From assembly GCF_001468395.1 (NCBI RefSeq), contig NZ_LNSG01000004.1, positions 186,001-250,000 of the forward strand: a stretch of 64,000 nt of DNA. Direction: 5' to 3'. Made by a program: the position numbers and the translations under genes. Shown in pieces: positions 17,320 through 25,947 of the stretch. The notes beneath the pieces were generated by a model that saw nothing but the letters and a program-made list of their open reading frames with translations, was not told where the DNA came from and ran no database searches. Within the stretch, counting starts at the first letter, position 1. Each line of letters begins with the position of its first letter. This stretch comes from Sphingopyxis sp. H073. Lineage in GTDB: Bacteria; Pseudomonadota; Alphaproteobacteria; Sphingomonadales; Sphingomonadaceae.

Positions 17320-19788
17320 TTACTCCTTGTCTTCTGGGGGGCGGGCGGCAGGGTGACGCCCAAGCAGGTCGGCCGCCCAATCGAGGCCGGCTTGGGAGAG
17401 AAAGGTCGCGGCGAAGTCGGCCTGGCCCTTTTCGGCCAGCACCGCGTCTATGCGCTTCTGGCTGTCGGGATCGGACGCGCCGCACAACGCCAGCGCGATC
17501 GGGCCTAGCCCAAGCTCGAACAGCCGGTTGCCGCGCGCTGATTGCAGATAATATTGCCGCTTGGGCGTCGCGCGGCTGACCAGTTCGATCTGGCGCGCGT
17601 TGAGACCGAAGCGGACGTAGGCCGTCTGGCCCTGCGGCTCGATCGCCCGATCATTGGGCAGCAAGATGCGCTGCGGACAGCTTTCGATGATGGCCGGCGC
17701 GATCGTGCTGTCGGCGATATCGGCTAGGCTCTGTGTCGCGAACACGACGCTGACGTTCTTCTTGCGCAGCACCTTCAGCCACTCACGAATGCGCGCGGCG
17801 AACAGCGGGTGGTCGAGGAACACCCAGGCTTCATCCAGTACGAGAAGCGTCGGCCGCCCGGTGAAGCGCTCTTCGAGCCGGTGGAACAGGTAGGTCAGCA
17901 CGGGCGCAACGACGCCCGCCTGCCCCATCAGCGCTTCAGTCTCGAAGCACTGCACGTCGGCGATCGCTAGATCGTCTTCGGCGGCGTCGAGCAGGCGGCC
18001 GAACGGTCCTTCGAGCGTATAGGGCGTGAGCGCCGATCGCAGCGGTGCCGATTGCAGCAGCAGCGACAGGCCGGTGAGCGTGCGTTCCTCGATCGGGGCA
18101 GTCGCGAGATTGGTGAGCGCCGACCAGACGGCCTCCTTGATCTCGGGTGTGACCAGTACTTTCTCATGGGCGAGCAGCGCGCCGATCCATTCGGCCGCCC
18201 AGGCTCGTTCGTTGGAGCGATCGATGTGGCGCAGCGGCTGGAAGGCGATCGTTCGCCCGCCCTCGTCATCGGCATGACCGCTCTCGCCGCCAAGCCCGAG
18301 CGCGTGATGCGCGCCGCCCATCGCCAGCACGGCCGCGCGCGCCGAAAATCCCTTGTCGAAGACATAGACCTGGGAGTCTGGATATCGCCGGAACTGAAGC
18401 GCGAGCATTGCGAGCAGCACCGACTTTCCGGCCCCGGTGGGTCCGACGATCAGCATATGACCGACGTCGCCGACATGCGTGCTGAGACGGAACGGCGTCG
18501 AGCCGCTGGTTTCCGCATAAAGCAGCGGCGGACCGTCGAGATGCGGATTACGCGCCGGTCCTGCCCATACCGAGGACAGCGGCATGAGATGCGCGAGATT
18601 CAGGGTGTGGACGATCGGTTGCCGGACGTTCGCATAGACATGGCCCGGCAGGCTCGACAGCCACGCCTCGACCACATTCATGCCCTCGCGGATGCAGGTG
18701 AAGCCGAGCCCGTTGACGATGCGCTCGACCGCGCGGACCTTTTCCTCGACGCGGGCGCGGTCGATATCGGCAACGGTGATCGTCGTCGTCAGATAGCCGA
18801 ACGCGACATGATCGCCGCCGAGCGCCTGCAAGGCCAGGTCGGCATCGACCACCTTGTTGTCGGCATCGCTGTCGAGAAGCTGGACCGGCTGGTTGTAGAT
18901 GACTTCGCGCAGCAGCGCGGTGATCGACTTGCGCTTGTTGAACCACTGCCGCCGCAGGCGAGTGAGCGCTTTGGTTGCGTCGGTCTTGTCGAGCGCAATG
19001 AAGCGCGTCACCCAGCGATAGCCAAAATCCTCATGGTTGAGTCCGTCGAGGATGCCGGGACGGCTCGCGTTCGGAAATCCGAGAATGGTCAGCGTCCGCA
19101 GATGCTGGTCGCCCAGCATCGGCTCCAGCCCGCCGGTCAGCGGCGTGTCGGCCAGCAGCCCGTCCAGATAGATGGGCGTTTCGGGCACGGCGACGACATG
19201 GCGGCGCGCGGAGATCGCACCGTGGAGAAAGGTCAGCATTTCGCTGTCGCCGAGCGCGCGCACCTCGGGCATGAAGCCTCTGAACAGGTCAAGCGCGCGA
19301 TCCGTCTCGGCGATGAAGCCGGCAAGCGCTTGTCGCCAGTCGCGGCCCTTCGCGTCGTCGCTGCGCTCGACCAGCGCTCGGCCCGCCGTGTCCGCCTGAT
19401 CGGGCGGAGGCAGGAAGGTGAGCGTCAGATAATAGCGGCTCTCGAAATGCGCGCCCGCGCTTTCGAACGCCGCGCGCCGTTCCTCATCGACCAGCCACGA
19501 CGCCGCATCGGGAAAGCTGCTGTCGGGATAACCCAGCGCTTCGCGCCGCTCGGCCTCGAAATGGAGTGCCCAGCCCGAGCCGAAGCGCTTCAGGACATTG
19601 TTCGCCCGCGCGCAGGCGGCGACAAGCTCGGCTTCGGTGGCGGATTCTAGATCGGGGCCGCGGAACCTGAGGACGCGCGAAAAGCTGCCGTCCTTGTTGA
19701 GCACCACGCCGGGCGCGACAAGCGCCGCCCATGGAAGGTGATCGGCGAGCCGGGCGGCCTTCTGACGGTATTCGCGCAGATTCAGCAT
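17320..19788 (-). CDS. trbE: conjugal transfer ATPase TrbE (VirB4-like)
   Basis: An 822-residue motor ATPase. Walker A VGPTGAGKSVLLAML near residue 460 and Walker B LLVLDEAWVFLD near 660 are both intact. The N-terminal CagE/VirB4 domain begins MLNLREYRQKAARLADHLPWA. An in-frame extension to 20118 exists, but it overlaps trbD and trbC and has no homologous content, so ATG 19788 is used; it overlaps the trbD stop by seven bases. It supplies energy for pilus assembly and transfer at the inner membrane. Confidence 0.95.
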   Translation of the reverse strand: MLNLREYRQKAARLADHLPWAALVAPGVVLNKDGSFSRVLRFRGPDLESATEAELVAACARANNVLKRFGSGWALHFEAERREALGYPDSSFPDAASWLVDEERRAAFESAGAHFESRYYLTLTFLPPPDQADTAGRALVERSDDAKGRDWRQALAGFIAETDRALDLFRGFMPEVRALGDSEMLTFLHGAISARRHVVAVPETPIYLDGLLADTPLTGGLEPMLGDQHLRTLTILGFPNASRPGILDGLNHEDFGYRWVTRFIALDKTDATKALTRLRRQWFNKRKSITALLREVIYNQPVQLLDSDADNKVVDADLALQALGGDHVAFGYLTTTITVADIDRARVEEKVRAVERIVNGLGFTCIREGMNVVEAWLSSLPGHVYANVRQPIVHTLNLAHLMPLSSVWAGPARNPHLDGPPLLYAETSGSTPFRLSTHVGDVGHMLIVGPTGAGKSVLLAMLALQFRRYPDSQVYVFDKGFSARAAVLAMGGAHHALGLGGESGHADDEGGRTIAFQPLRHIDRSNERAWAAEWIGALLAHEKVLVTPEIKEAVWSALTNLATAPIEERTLTGLSLLLQSAPLRSALTPYTLEGPFGRLLDAAEDDLAIADVQCFETEALMGQAGVVAPVLTYLFHRLEERFTGRPTLLVLDEAWVFLDHPLFAARIREWLKVLRKKNVSVVFATQSLADIADSTIAPAIIESCPQRILLPNDRAIEPQGQTAYVRFGLNARQIELVSRATPKRQYYLQSARGNRLFELGLGPIALALCGASDPDSQKRIDAVLAEKGQADFAATFLSQAGLDWAADLLGRHPAARPPEDKE

Positions 19789-20054
19789 GACAGATGCCCC
19801 TTCTGGCGAAGGTGGCGAACCAGGACCGGGGCGAAGTCGGGATCGCGTTTGGCGGCGAACACCGCGAGGGTGTGCCCGAACGCCCACATGGCCAGCCCGG
19901 CGATCCACTGCTGGAGACCGAGCCCGAGCGCGGCCGCGATCGTACCATTGACGATCGCGATCGCCCTCGGCGCCCCGCCGAGCAGGATCGGCTCGGCGAG
20001 CGCGCGGTGCATCGGCGCCTCGAAACCCTCGATATGACTGCCGGAGGCGATCAC
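19782..20054 (-). CDS. trbD: conjugal transfer protein TrbD (VirB3-like)
   Basis: A 90-residue inner-membrane protein. GTG 20054 overlaps the trbC stop as GTGA and gives VIASGSHIEGFEAPMHRALAE, the expected TrbD N-terminus. Two hydrophobic segments follow (AIVNGTIAAALGLGLQQWIAGLAMWAFGHTLAVF), then AAKRDPDFAPVLVRHL. It acts with TrbE in pilin insertion. The gene is short and easily missed because the same frame stays open upstream through trbC. Confidence 0.92.
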   Translation of the reverse strand: MIASGSHIEGFEAPMHRALAEPILLGGAPRAIAIVNGTIAAALGLGLQQWIAGLAMWAFGHTLAVFAAKRDPDFAPVLVRHLRQKGHLSC

Positions 20055-20398
20055 GAGATGAGCGCTCCACCGCCGAAGCTGAAGAAGCTGAGGAAGAAGC
20101 TCGACGCCGCGAACGCAATCGACAGGCCGAAGATGATCTGGATGAGGCGGCGGAACCCGCCTGCTGTCTCGCCGAACGCCAGCGTCAAACCGGTGACGAT
20201 GATGATGATCACCGCGACGATCTTGGCGACCGGACCCTGGACCGACTCCAGCACCTGCTGGAGCGGTTCCTCCCACGGCATGCCCGAGCCGGCGGCCTGC
20301 GCGGTGGCGGCGAGCGCAAGCCCGAGGCCGATGGCGGCTCCGGTGAGGAAGATGCTCCGACGATCAGGAATACGGGCAGGAATACGGGACAAGCGCAT
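20051..20398 (-). CDS. trbC: conjugal transfer pilin TrbC (VirB2-like)
   Basis: A 115-residue prepilin. The signal segment SIFLTGAAIGLGLALAATAQAAGS is followed by the pilin core with two hydrophobic helices (IVAVIIIIVTGLTLAFG and LIQIIFGLSIAFAASSFFLSF). TraF of RP4 processes and cyclises such pilins, and a TraF gene is present at 39262. ATG 20398 is preferred to ATG 20404 because AAGGAG is seven bases upstream of the former. The trbB stop overlaps this region. Confidence 0.92.
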   Translation of the reverse strand: MRLSRIPARIPDRRSIFLTGAAIGLGLALAATAQAAGSGMPWEEPLQQVLESVQGPVAKIVAVIIIIVTGLTLAFGETAGGFRRLIQIIFGLSIAFAASSFFLSFFSFGGGALIS

Positions 20399-20400
20399 GG

Positions 20401-21423
20401 TCATTCTCCTTGGGGTTCGAGGGCGTGGTCGGGAGTAAGGTCGAGGACGGCGTAGCCGCCGTCGGGATCGAGGCCGGCGACGCGCGCGATCGTGTCGACG
20501 CGGCGCGCGAGGCCGCGCCCGGCGATGAACACGATCATGTCGATGGATTCGGCGATCAGCCGGCGCGGAACGGTGACGACGCTTTCCTGCACGAGCTGCT
20601 CGAGCCGGTAGAGGGCCGACACTGCCGAATTGGCGTGGACGGTTGCGATGCCGCCCGGATGCCCGGTGTTCCAGGCTTTGAGCATGTCGAGCGCTTCGCG
20701 CCCGCGCACCTCGCCAACGACGATGCGATCGGGGCGGAGCCGCAATGTCGAGCGGACAAGATCAGCCATCGTGACGCCGCCGGCTCCGGCAGTGCCGATC
20801 GTACGCGTGCGCAGCCCCACCACGTCGGGCGCGGCGCATTGCAACTCACGCGTGTCTTCAATGATGATGACGCGTTCATCGAGGTGCGCCATCTCGGCGA
20901 GCAGCGCGTTGGCAAGCGTCGTCTTGCCCGAACTGGTGCCGCCCGCGACCAGGATGTTCTTGCGCTCGACCACGGCCATCGACAGCAGTCGCGCCGTGTC
21001 GGCGAGCATGATGCCGTCCCGCACATAGTCGAGCAAAGTGTAGATGCGCGCCGCGGGCTTGCGGATCGAGAAGCATGGCGCGAGGCTGACCGGCGGCAGG
21101 ATACCCTCGAACCGCTCGCCCGCGCCTTCGCCGTGCGGCGGCAGCTCGGCCGAAACGATCGGCGCATTGCCATGAACCTCGGTGCGCGCGTGGGATGCTA
21201 CCAGACGAATGATCCGCTCGACTTGCGCGGGCTCATATTTGGTGCCGGTATCGATCCGGCCTTCGCCAAGTCGATCGAGGCGCAACACGCCGTCCGGGTT
21301 GACCATGATCTCGATGACCATCGGATCGGCCAGCGCCGCCGCGATAGTCGTCCCCATCGCGGTGCGCAGCATCGCGCGCCGACGCCCTGCGGAATTATCG
21401 GAGCCGAAAAGCGTGTCGCTCAT
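20401..21423 (-). CDS. trbB: conjugal transfer ATPase TrbB (VirB11-like)
   Basis: A 340-residue hexameric traffic ATPase at the inner membrane. Walker A is AGGTSSGKTTLANALL near residue 156; the Asp box IIIEDTRELQC and the His box HPGGIATVHANSA follow. LRLRPDRIVVGEVRGREA is the family signature. ATG 21423 overlaps the stop of the CopG gene as ATGA. It drives pilus biogenesis together with TrbE. Confidence 0.96.
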   Translation of the reverse strand: MSDTLFGSDNSAGRRRAMLRTAMGTTIAAALADPMVIEIMVNPDGVLRLDRLGEGRIDTGTKYEPAQVERIIRLVASHARTEVHGNAPIVSAELPPHGEGAGERFEGILPPVSLAPCFSIRKPAARIYTLLDYVRDGIMLADTARLLSMAVVERKNILVAGGTSSGKTTLANALLAEMAHLDERVIIIEDTRELQCAAPDVVGLRTRTIGTAGAGGVTMADLVRSTLRLRPDRIVVGEVRGREALDMLKAWNTGHPGGIATVHANSAVSALYRLEQLVQESVVTVPRRLIAESIDMIVFIAGRGLARRVDTIARVAGLDPDGGYAVLDLTPDHALEPQGE

Positions 21424-21845
21424 CGCCCACCTCCATTGTCTTTCGCGGAGGCAGCAAGCGTGCGCTGGCCGCTGGCGAGCGCTTCGCCGACGCGGGCAAT
21501 GAACGCCTCGAAGCGGTCTCGGCCGATCGCACGCGCCGCTTCGTCGGCTTCGGCCAAAGGGGCCTGCACCATCAGTTCATAGCGGATGAACAGCGCCAGG
21601 CTCTCGAGCAGCACATGCCCGTCACGCTCGACACGCCCCAGCGCGAGCGACATGCGATCGAGCCGCTGGCTGAACTTGTTCTCCAGCCCGCTCGCCGCCT
21701 GCCGGTTGAGCCAGGCGGTGAGCGCGTCGGTGAGGATCGCCGATTTGGACGCGCCGGGCTGGCTCGCCAGCGCCTCGAAGCGGTGGCTCAGATCTTCGGG
21801 CAGGAAGAGCTGGTAGCGGACGCGGTTGGGTTTGATCGCCGCCAT
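21420..21845 (-). CDS. CopG/ribbon-helix-helix family protein upstream of trbB
   Basis: A 141-residue protein. The N-terminal segment RVRYQLFLPEDLSHRFEALASQPGASKSAILTDALTAWLNRQ has the strand-helix-helix pattern of CopG regulators. The rest is helical. Such a gene commonly sits between traG and trbB in Trb ICEs and is annotated as a conjugal-transfer CopG regulator. It starts two bases after the traG stop and overlaps trbB as ATGA. Autoregulation of the transfer operon is inferred. Confidence 0.85.
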   Translation of the reverse strand: MAAIKPNRVRYQLFLPEDLSHRFEALASQPGASKSAILTDALTAWLNRQAASGLENKFSQRLDRMSLALGRVERDGHVLLESLALFIRYELMVQAPLAEADEAARAIGRDRFEAFIARVGEALASGQRTLAASAKDNGGGR

Positions 21846-21847
21846 CG

Positions 21848-23893
21848 TCAGAAGCTCGGCAGTGTGTCGCTGTCGCGACCCTGGTTGATGGTATGGGCGC
21901 GGATCAGCGTGCCGGTGGTGCCGGCGCGGTCCATCGCGTGCTTTTCGGCGACGGGATCGGTGTCGTCGCGGTCGAGGCCGAGAAGATCGAGCTGCCTGGG
22001 CGGTTCGGGCTTTTTGGTCTGTTCCTCGCCGAGTCCGGGATGGCGCTGCTGTTGCAAGCCGCCGTCCTCATCGGCTTTCGCGTCGTCGTCGGCCTTGCCA
22101 AGCCGGCTGTCAGGCGCGCGGACCAGCCCGCTCCAATCGTCGGGGCGGCCCTGCGGGCGATCGGGATAGTCTCCGGGCGCGAGCTGGGGCGGCGGCGCGA
22201 TCCGCTCGCGGAAATTGCGATCCTCGTAATAGCGCAGCTTCTTCGCGCGGATCGGCGCCATGCCGGAAACGAGCACCAGTTCGTCCTTGGGCGGGAGCTG
22301 CATCACCTCGCCGGTGGTCAGGAGCGGCCGCGCCGTCTCCTGCCGGCTGACCATGACATGGGCCAACCACAGCGCGAGCCTGTGGCCGGCGTAGTTGCGC
22401 ATCGCGCGCTGCTCGGTGGCGATGCCGAGCGCGTCCGAGATCCGCCGCGCCGTGCGTTCGTCATTGGTCGCGAAGGCAATACGGACATGGCAGTTATCGA
22501 GAATGGAGTTGTGCTCGCCATATGCCTTCTCGATTTGATTGAGCGACTGCGCGATCAGGAAGGCGCGAACCCCATAGCCTGCAAGAAACGCAAGGCTGGT
22601 CTCGAAGAAGTCGAGGCGCCCCAATGCCGGAAACTCGTCCAGCATCATCAGGAGCTTGTGCTTGCCCGCCTTGGCAGGATCGGCATCCAGCTTCTCGGTA
22701 AGGCGGCGACCAATCTGGTTGAGCACCAAGCGTACCAGCGGCTTGGTTCGGCTGATGTCCGATGGCGGAATGACGAGGTAGAGCGAGACGGGGTGGCCCG
22801 CCTCGACGAGATCCGCGATCCGCCAGTCGCAGCGCGACGTGACCTCGGCGACGGTCGGGTCGCGATAGAGGCCGAGAAATGACATGGCGGTGGAGAGGAC
22901 GCCGCTGCGCTCGTTCTCGGACTTGTTGAGCACCTCGCGCGCCGCCGACGCCACGACCGGATGCACGATCGGCGCATCCTTCGTGCCGAGATGATTGGTG
23001 GTCATCATCCGCCGGAGCGTGGTGACGAACGGCTGCTGGGGGTCCGACAGGAATGTGGCTACCCGCGCGAGCGTCTTTTCCGGCTCGGCATAAAGAACGT
23101 GGAGGATCGCGCCGACCAGCAGGCTGTGGCTGGTTTTCTCCCAATGGTTGCGCCGTTCGAGCGCGCCTTCGGGATCGACCAGGATGTCGGCGATGTTCTG
23201 GACGTCGCGGACCTCATGCTCGCCGCGCCGGACTTCGAGCAGCGGGTTGTATTTGGCGGAAGCGGGATCGGTCGGGTTGAACAGCAGGACGTGGGAGAAG
23301 CGCGCGCGCCAACCGGCGGTGAGCTGCCAGTTTTCACCCTTGATGTCGTGAACGACGGTGCTGCCGGTCCAGCCGAGCAACGTCGGTATGACCAGCCCGA
23401 CGCCCTTGCCCGAACGGGTCGGCGCGAACGCCATGATATGTTCGGGGCCGTTATGGCGCAGATAACGGCCACGCGAGCGGCCCAGGAACACGCCGGCGTC
23501 ACCATGAAGGCCTGCCCGCTCGATCTCGTTCGGCTTGGCCCAGCGCGCGGAACCATAAGTGGTGACCTGGCGCGACTGCCGCGCGCGCCAGAGCGAGCCT
23601 GCGATCGCCGCGCCGCAGCCGATGAAACCGCTCGCGCCGGCGAGCGCGCCGGCCTTGTCGAAAACATGCGGCGCATAGGCATCGTAGTGATACCACCAGG
23701 GGAAGAGCGCCCAGGGACGATAGACCGGCGTGCTTCCAGCCATGAACCAGGCCGGACCAAGTTCGGGCTGGTAGGCGAGCATCGCCGCCGCCCATTGGGT
23801 CGCCGCCCAGAGGCCCGCGATCACGATTGCGAACACGACAAGGATCTGGCCGATGAGCAATTTGGTCGGGGTCACGTTGAAGCTCCCGCCCAT
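21848..23893 (-). CDS. traG: type IV coupling protein TraG (VirD4-like)
   Basis: A 681-residue coupling ATPase that brings the relaxase-DNA complex to the mating channel. Two N-terminal transmembrane segments (LIGQILVVFAIVIAGLWAAT and GASGFIGCGAAIAGSLW) precede Walker A APTRSGKGVGLVIP near residue 158 and Walker B LLMMLDEFPALG near 418. The acidic, Gln-rich C-terminal tail is variable in the family. It heads the minus-strand transfer operon, whose promoter should lie in 23894-24217. Confidence 0.96.
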   Translation of the reverse strand: MGGSFNVTPTKLLIGQILVVFAIVIAGLWAATQWAAAMLAYQPELGPAWFMAGSTPVYRPWALFPWWYHYDAYAPHVFDKAGALAGASGFIGCGAAIAGSLWRARQSRQVTTYGSARWAKPNEIERAGLHGDAGVFLGRSRGRYLRHNGPEHIMAFAPTRSGKGVGLVIPTLLGWTGSTVVHDIKGENWQLTAGWRARFSHVLLFNPTDPASAKYNPLLEVRRGEHEVRDVQNIADILVDPEGALERRNHWEKTSHSLLVGAILHVLYAEPEKTLARVATFLSDPQQPFVTTLRRMMTTNHLGTKDAPIVHPVVASAAREVLNKSENERSGVLSTAMSFLGLYRDPTVAEVTSRCDWRIADLVEAGHPVSLYLVIPPSDISRTKPLVRLVLNQIGRRLTEKLDADPAKAGKHKLLMMLDEFPALGRLDFFETSLAFLAGYGVRAFLIAQSLNQIEKAYGEHNSILDNCHVRIAFATNDERTARRISDALGIATEQRAMRNYAGHRLALWLAHVMVSRQETARPLLTTGEVMQLPPKDELVLVSGMAPIRAKKLRYYEDRNFRERIAPPPQLAPGDYPDRPQGRPDDWSGLVRAPDSRLGKADDDAKADEDGGLQQQRHPGLGEEQTKKPEPPRQLDLLGLDRDDTDPVAEKHAMDRAGTTGTLIRAHTINQGRDSDTLPSF

Positions 23894-24174
23894 ACCGCCG
23901 GATGCGGTCGGGGCGCGGCTTCAAGACTCGGCTATGCGCCGCCCGAAATGAACGGAGCCGCTGGGGGCTGGTGGGTGACCGAAGGAGATCACTCGTCGGC
24001 GACTGACTCAATATTCCAGCTCTGTTCTTTTGATCGAGCTATGACCCGAGTTGATGATTCTGCCCTGCCGTTGTCCCTCGAGGTGGCACTGACCACCACA
24101 CCGCACCGCCGATGACCCGCTACACCCTGCAAAAATCCGAGCTGCAAATTCGGGCTTGCGTGTCGGATTATCAG

Positions 24175-24195
24175 ACATTATATCGCATTTAATGT
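24175..24195. promoter_or_regulatory. ACATTA-N9-TAATGT inverted repeat before the cargo operon
   Basis: A perfect 6-bp inverted repeat in an AT-rich stretch, 22 bases upstream of the ACP-like start. Its place and form suit an operator for the XRE repressor encoded in the same operon. The 324-bp divergent region 23894-24217 must also hold the traG promoter; nothing else specific was seen in it. Confidence 0.45.
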
Positions 24196-24217
24196 AGTGA
24201 AATCGTGCGAGGCATGC

Positions 24218-24556
24218 ATGGCGACAATCGCTCCTCCGAAGCCCGCGGCAACCGCGTTTCCCAAAGCCGACGCCATTAGGGCGTTGGTCGACGAACTGCT
24301 GCAAGTGGCCAGGGCTGAGGCACAGGTGCGCGGAATTGCCCTACCTCCGGAAAACCCGAAGATCATCCAGGCGCCCGTGCCACTCGACTCCTTGTCCGTG
24401 GTCGACACGCTTTGCGCGGTGGAGCAGGTCCTCGACATCGAGCTTCGCGACAGCATCGTCCGCACCGGCGGCTACAATTCGATCGAGAAGGCGATTGACG
24501 ACCTCCTCCCTAAGATCGAACGCGTCTGGGTTAAGAAGAAAGGGTCGAAGCCATGA
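24218..24556 (+). CDS. acyl-carrier-protein-like small protein
   Basis: A 112-residue protein. Residues 17-35 form a helix (ADAIRALVDELLQVARAEA). VPLDSLSVVDTLCAVEQVLDIEL (54-76) resembles ACP helix II with a D57-S58-L59 phosphopantetheine-attachment motif, and YNSIEKAIDDLLPKI resembles the last ACP helix. ACP-like fold is inference from this pattern. ATG 24218 has GAGG five bases upstream; GTG 24197 would add seven residues. It overlaps the next gene as ATGA. An ACP in front of a regulator and two peptidases is unusual. If not an ACP it is a small helical protein of unknown role. Confidence 0.6.
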   Translation: MATIAPPKPAATAFPKADAIRALVDELLQVARAEAQVRGIALPPENPKIIQAPVPLDSLSVVDTLCAVEQVLDIELRDSIVRTGGYNSIEKAIDDLLPKIERVWVKKKGSKP

Positions 24557-24927
24557 CCAATCTCGCACTCCGCCAGGAAGGCGACGAGCAGGAGCGGCGG
24601 CGCTTGGGCGACCGTCTGCGCGAAGCACGGAAATATCTCGGCCTCAAGCAGGAAGAAGTTGCTGCCTATCTCAAGATTCCCCGGACCGCGCTTACCGATA
24701 TCGAGAATGGCCAGCGCCGCGTTGAAGCGATCGAACTGACGCGGCTTGCCCGTCTTTACCGCCAGTCGGTGGCCTATTTTACCGGCGAAGACGAGGCCTC
24801 CGCGAGCCTTCCCGCCGATGTCGCCCATCTGGCGCGACGCGTTGCGGCCTTGTCGACTGAGGACCGGGCCGAGCTGAGCCGGTTTGCCGAATATCTCCGC
24901 TCGCGGTCTGGCGGCGAACGGAGCTGA
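24553..24927 (+). CDS. XRE-family transcriptional regulator
   Basis: A 124-residue HTH_3 protein. LGDRLREARKYLGLKQEEVAAYLKI and RTALTDIENGQRRVEAIELTRLARLY (residues 15-67) form the helix-turn-helix. The tail continues with YFTGEDEASASLPAD and a helical end. It sits between the ACP-like gene (ATGA overlap) and an ImmA/IrrE-type peptidase gene three bases downstream. XRE-ImmA pairs are standard derepression switches in mobile elements: the peptidase cleaves or inactivates the repressor. The inverted repeat at 24175-24195 is a candidate operator. Confidence 0.92.
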   Translation: MTNLALRQEGDEQERRRLGDRLREARKYLGLKQEEVAAYLKIPRTALTDIENGQRRVEAIELTRLARLYRQSVAYFTGEDEASASLPADVAHLARRVAALSTEDRAELSRFAEYLRSRSGGERS

Positions 24928-24930
24928 TCG

Positions 24931-25941
24931 ATGGCGTCGGATTATGCGAGCGCGGTTCGCGCTGGTACGATGGCAGCGGGCCGCCTGCATCGCGAACTCG
25001 ATACGCGCGCACTGATCGAGACCCAAGGCGGCAGCGTCGATGTCTTCGGCGCGATCCATGCCGTGGGTCTACCCTTGCTGCTTCGTCCCCTGAAAGGCCT
25101 GCTCGGCGCCTATCTCAGCGCACCTGCTCCTGGCGTTCTCGTCACGACGGAACGACCGATGAGCATCCAGCGCTTCACGGCCGCGCACGAACTCGGGCAT
25201 TTTTCGATGCGACACGAGCCGAGCCTCGACGATGAGAGCATCCTGCGCCGGATGCCGATGTCGCCCGAACCGGGAAACAACTTCGAGGAAACCGAAGCCG
25301 ACGCCTTTGCGATCGCCTTCATGATGCCGAAATGGCTGATGCTCGCGCACAGCGCGCGACAAGGATGGCAGATCGATCATTTCCGGCGCCCCAATGTCGT
25401 CTATCAGCTCTCGCTGCGGATCGGCGCCAGCTATGAGGCGACGTGCCGCACCCTGGTTCGCTACAATCTGATTTCGCCATCGGTGATGACCGACCTGCTC
25501 CGGACGCAGCCGCGCAGCCTGAAGGTCGATCTCCTCAAGGACTATCGGCCCGACAACTATCGCGGCGACGTCTGGCTGCTGACCGAGCGCGATGCCGGCT
25601 CGCGGATCGATGGCAGTCGCAATGATCTTTTCGTGCTGCGGCTCGAAGAACATAGCGGCGGTGGGTATCTCTGGGATCTCGACCAACTGATCGCCAGCGG
25701 CTTCGCCGTCGTTCGCGACGAGCGTGAGGCAATCGACGGCGATGGCATCGGTGGTCCCGTTGTCCGCCGTGTCACCGCGGCGCCCGATGCGCCGCGGCGC
25801 GGCCGCATGTCGCTCGACGAGCGGCGGCCGTGGCAGCCTGCGCCGGCCCTCACCAGCCTGACGCTCGATTTCGACCTCACCGGCCCGGAACAGACGGGCC
25901 TGTCGCGCGCCGAACGGCGGCACCTGCTCGAGGCCGCCTGA
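24931..25941 (+). CDS. ImmA/IrrE-type metallopeptidase (DUF955)
   Basis: A 336-residue protein. TAAHELGHFSMRHE (H86, E87, H90) is the HExxH zinc site of the ImmA/IrrE family, and the downstream EETEADAFAIAFMMP supplies the third-ligand region. The C-terminal 150 residues are longer than in plain ImmA and may be a sensory or partner-binding domain; VWLLTERDAGSRIDGSRNDLFVLRLEEHSGGGYLWDLD is a beta-rich stretch without a recognised motif. It is expected to act on the XRE protein encoded just upstream. It is intracellular, with no signal peptide. Confidence 0.9.
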   Translation: MASDYASAVRAGTMAAGRLHRELDTRALIETQGGSVDVFGAIHAVGLPLLLRPLKGLLGAYLSAPAPGVLVTTERPMSIQRFTAAHELGHFSMRHEPSLDDESILRRMPMSPEPGNNFEETEADAFAIAFMMPKWLMLAHSARQGWQIDHFRRPNVVYQLSLRIGASYEATCRTLVRYNLISPSVMTDLLRTQPRSLKVDLLKDYRPDNYRGDVWLLTERDAGSRIDGSRNDLFVLRLEEHSGGGYLWDLDQLIASGFAVVRDEREAIDGDGIGGPVVRRVTAAPDAPRRGRMSLDERRPWQPAPALTSLTLDFDLTGPEQTGLSRAERRHLLEAA

Positions 25942-25947
25942 CGCCCC

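Noticed and set aside
18052..19650. A 532-codon open frame on the plus strand opposite trbE
   Set aside because: It is antisense to the well-supported trbE, is Arg/Ala-rich without motifs, and arises from the GC-rich codon pattern of the real gene.
19789..20118. N-terminal 110-residue extension of TrbE
   Set aside because: It overlaps trbD and trbC in another frame, is Arg-rich and unlike the family; ATG 19788 gives the conserved start.
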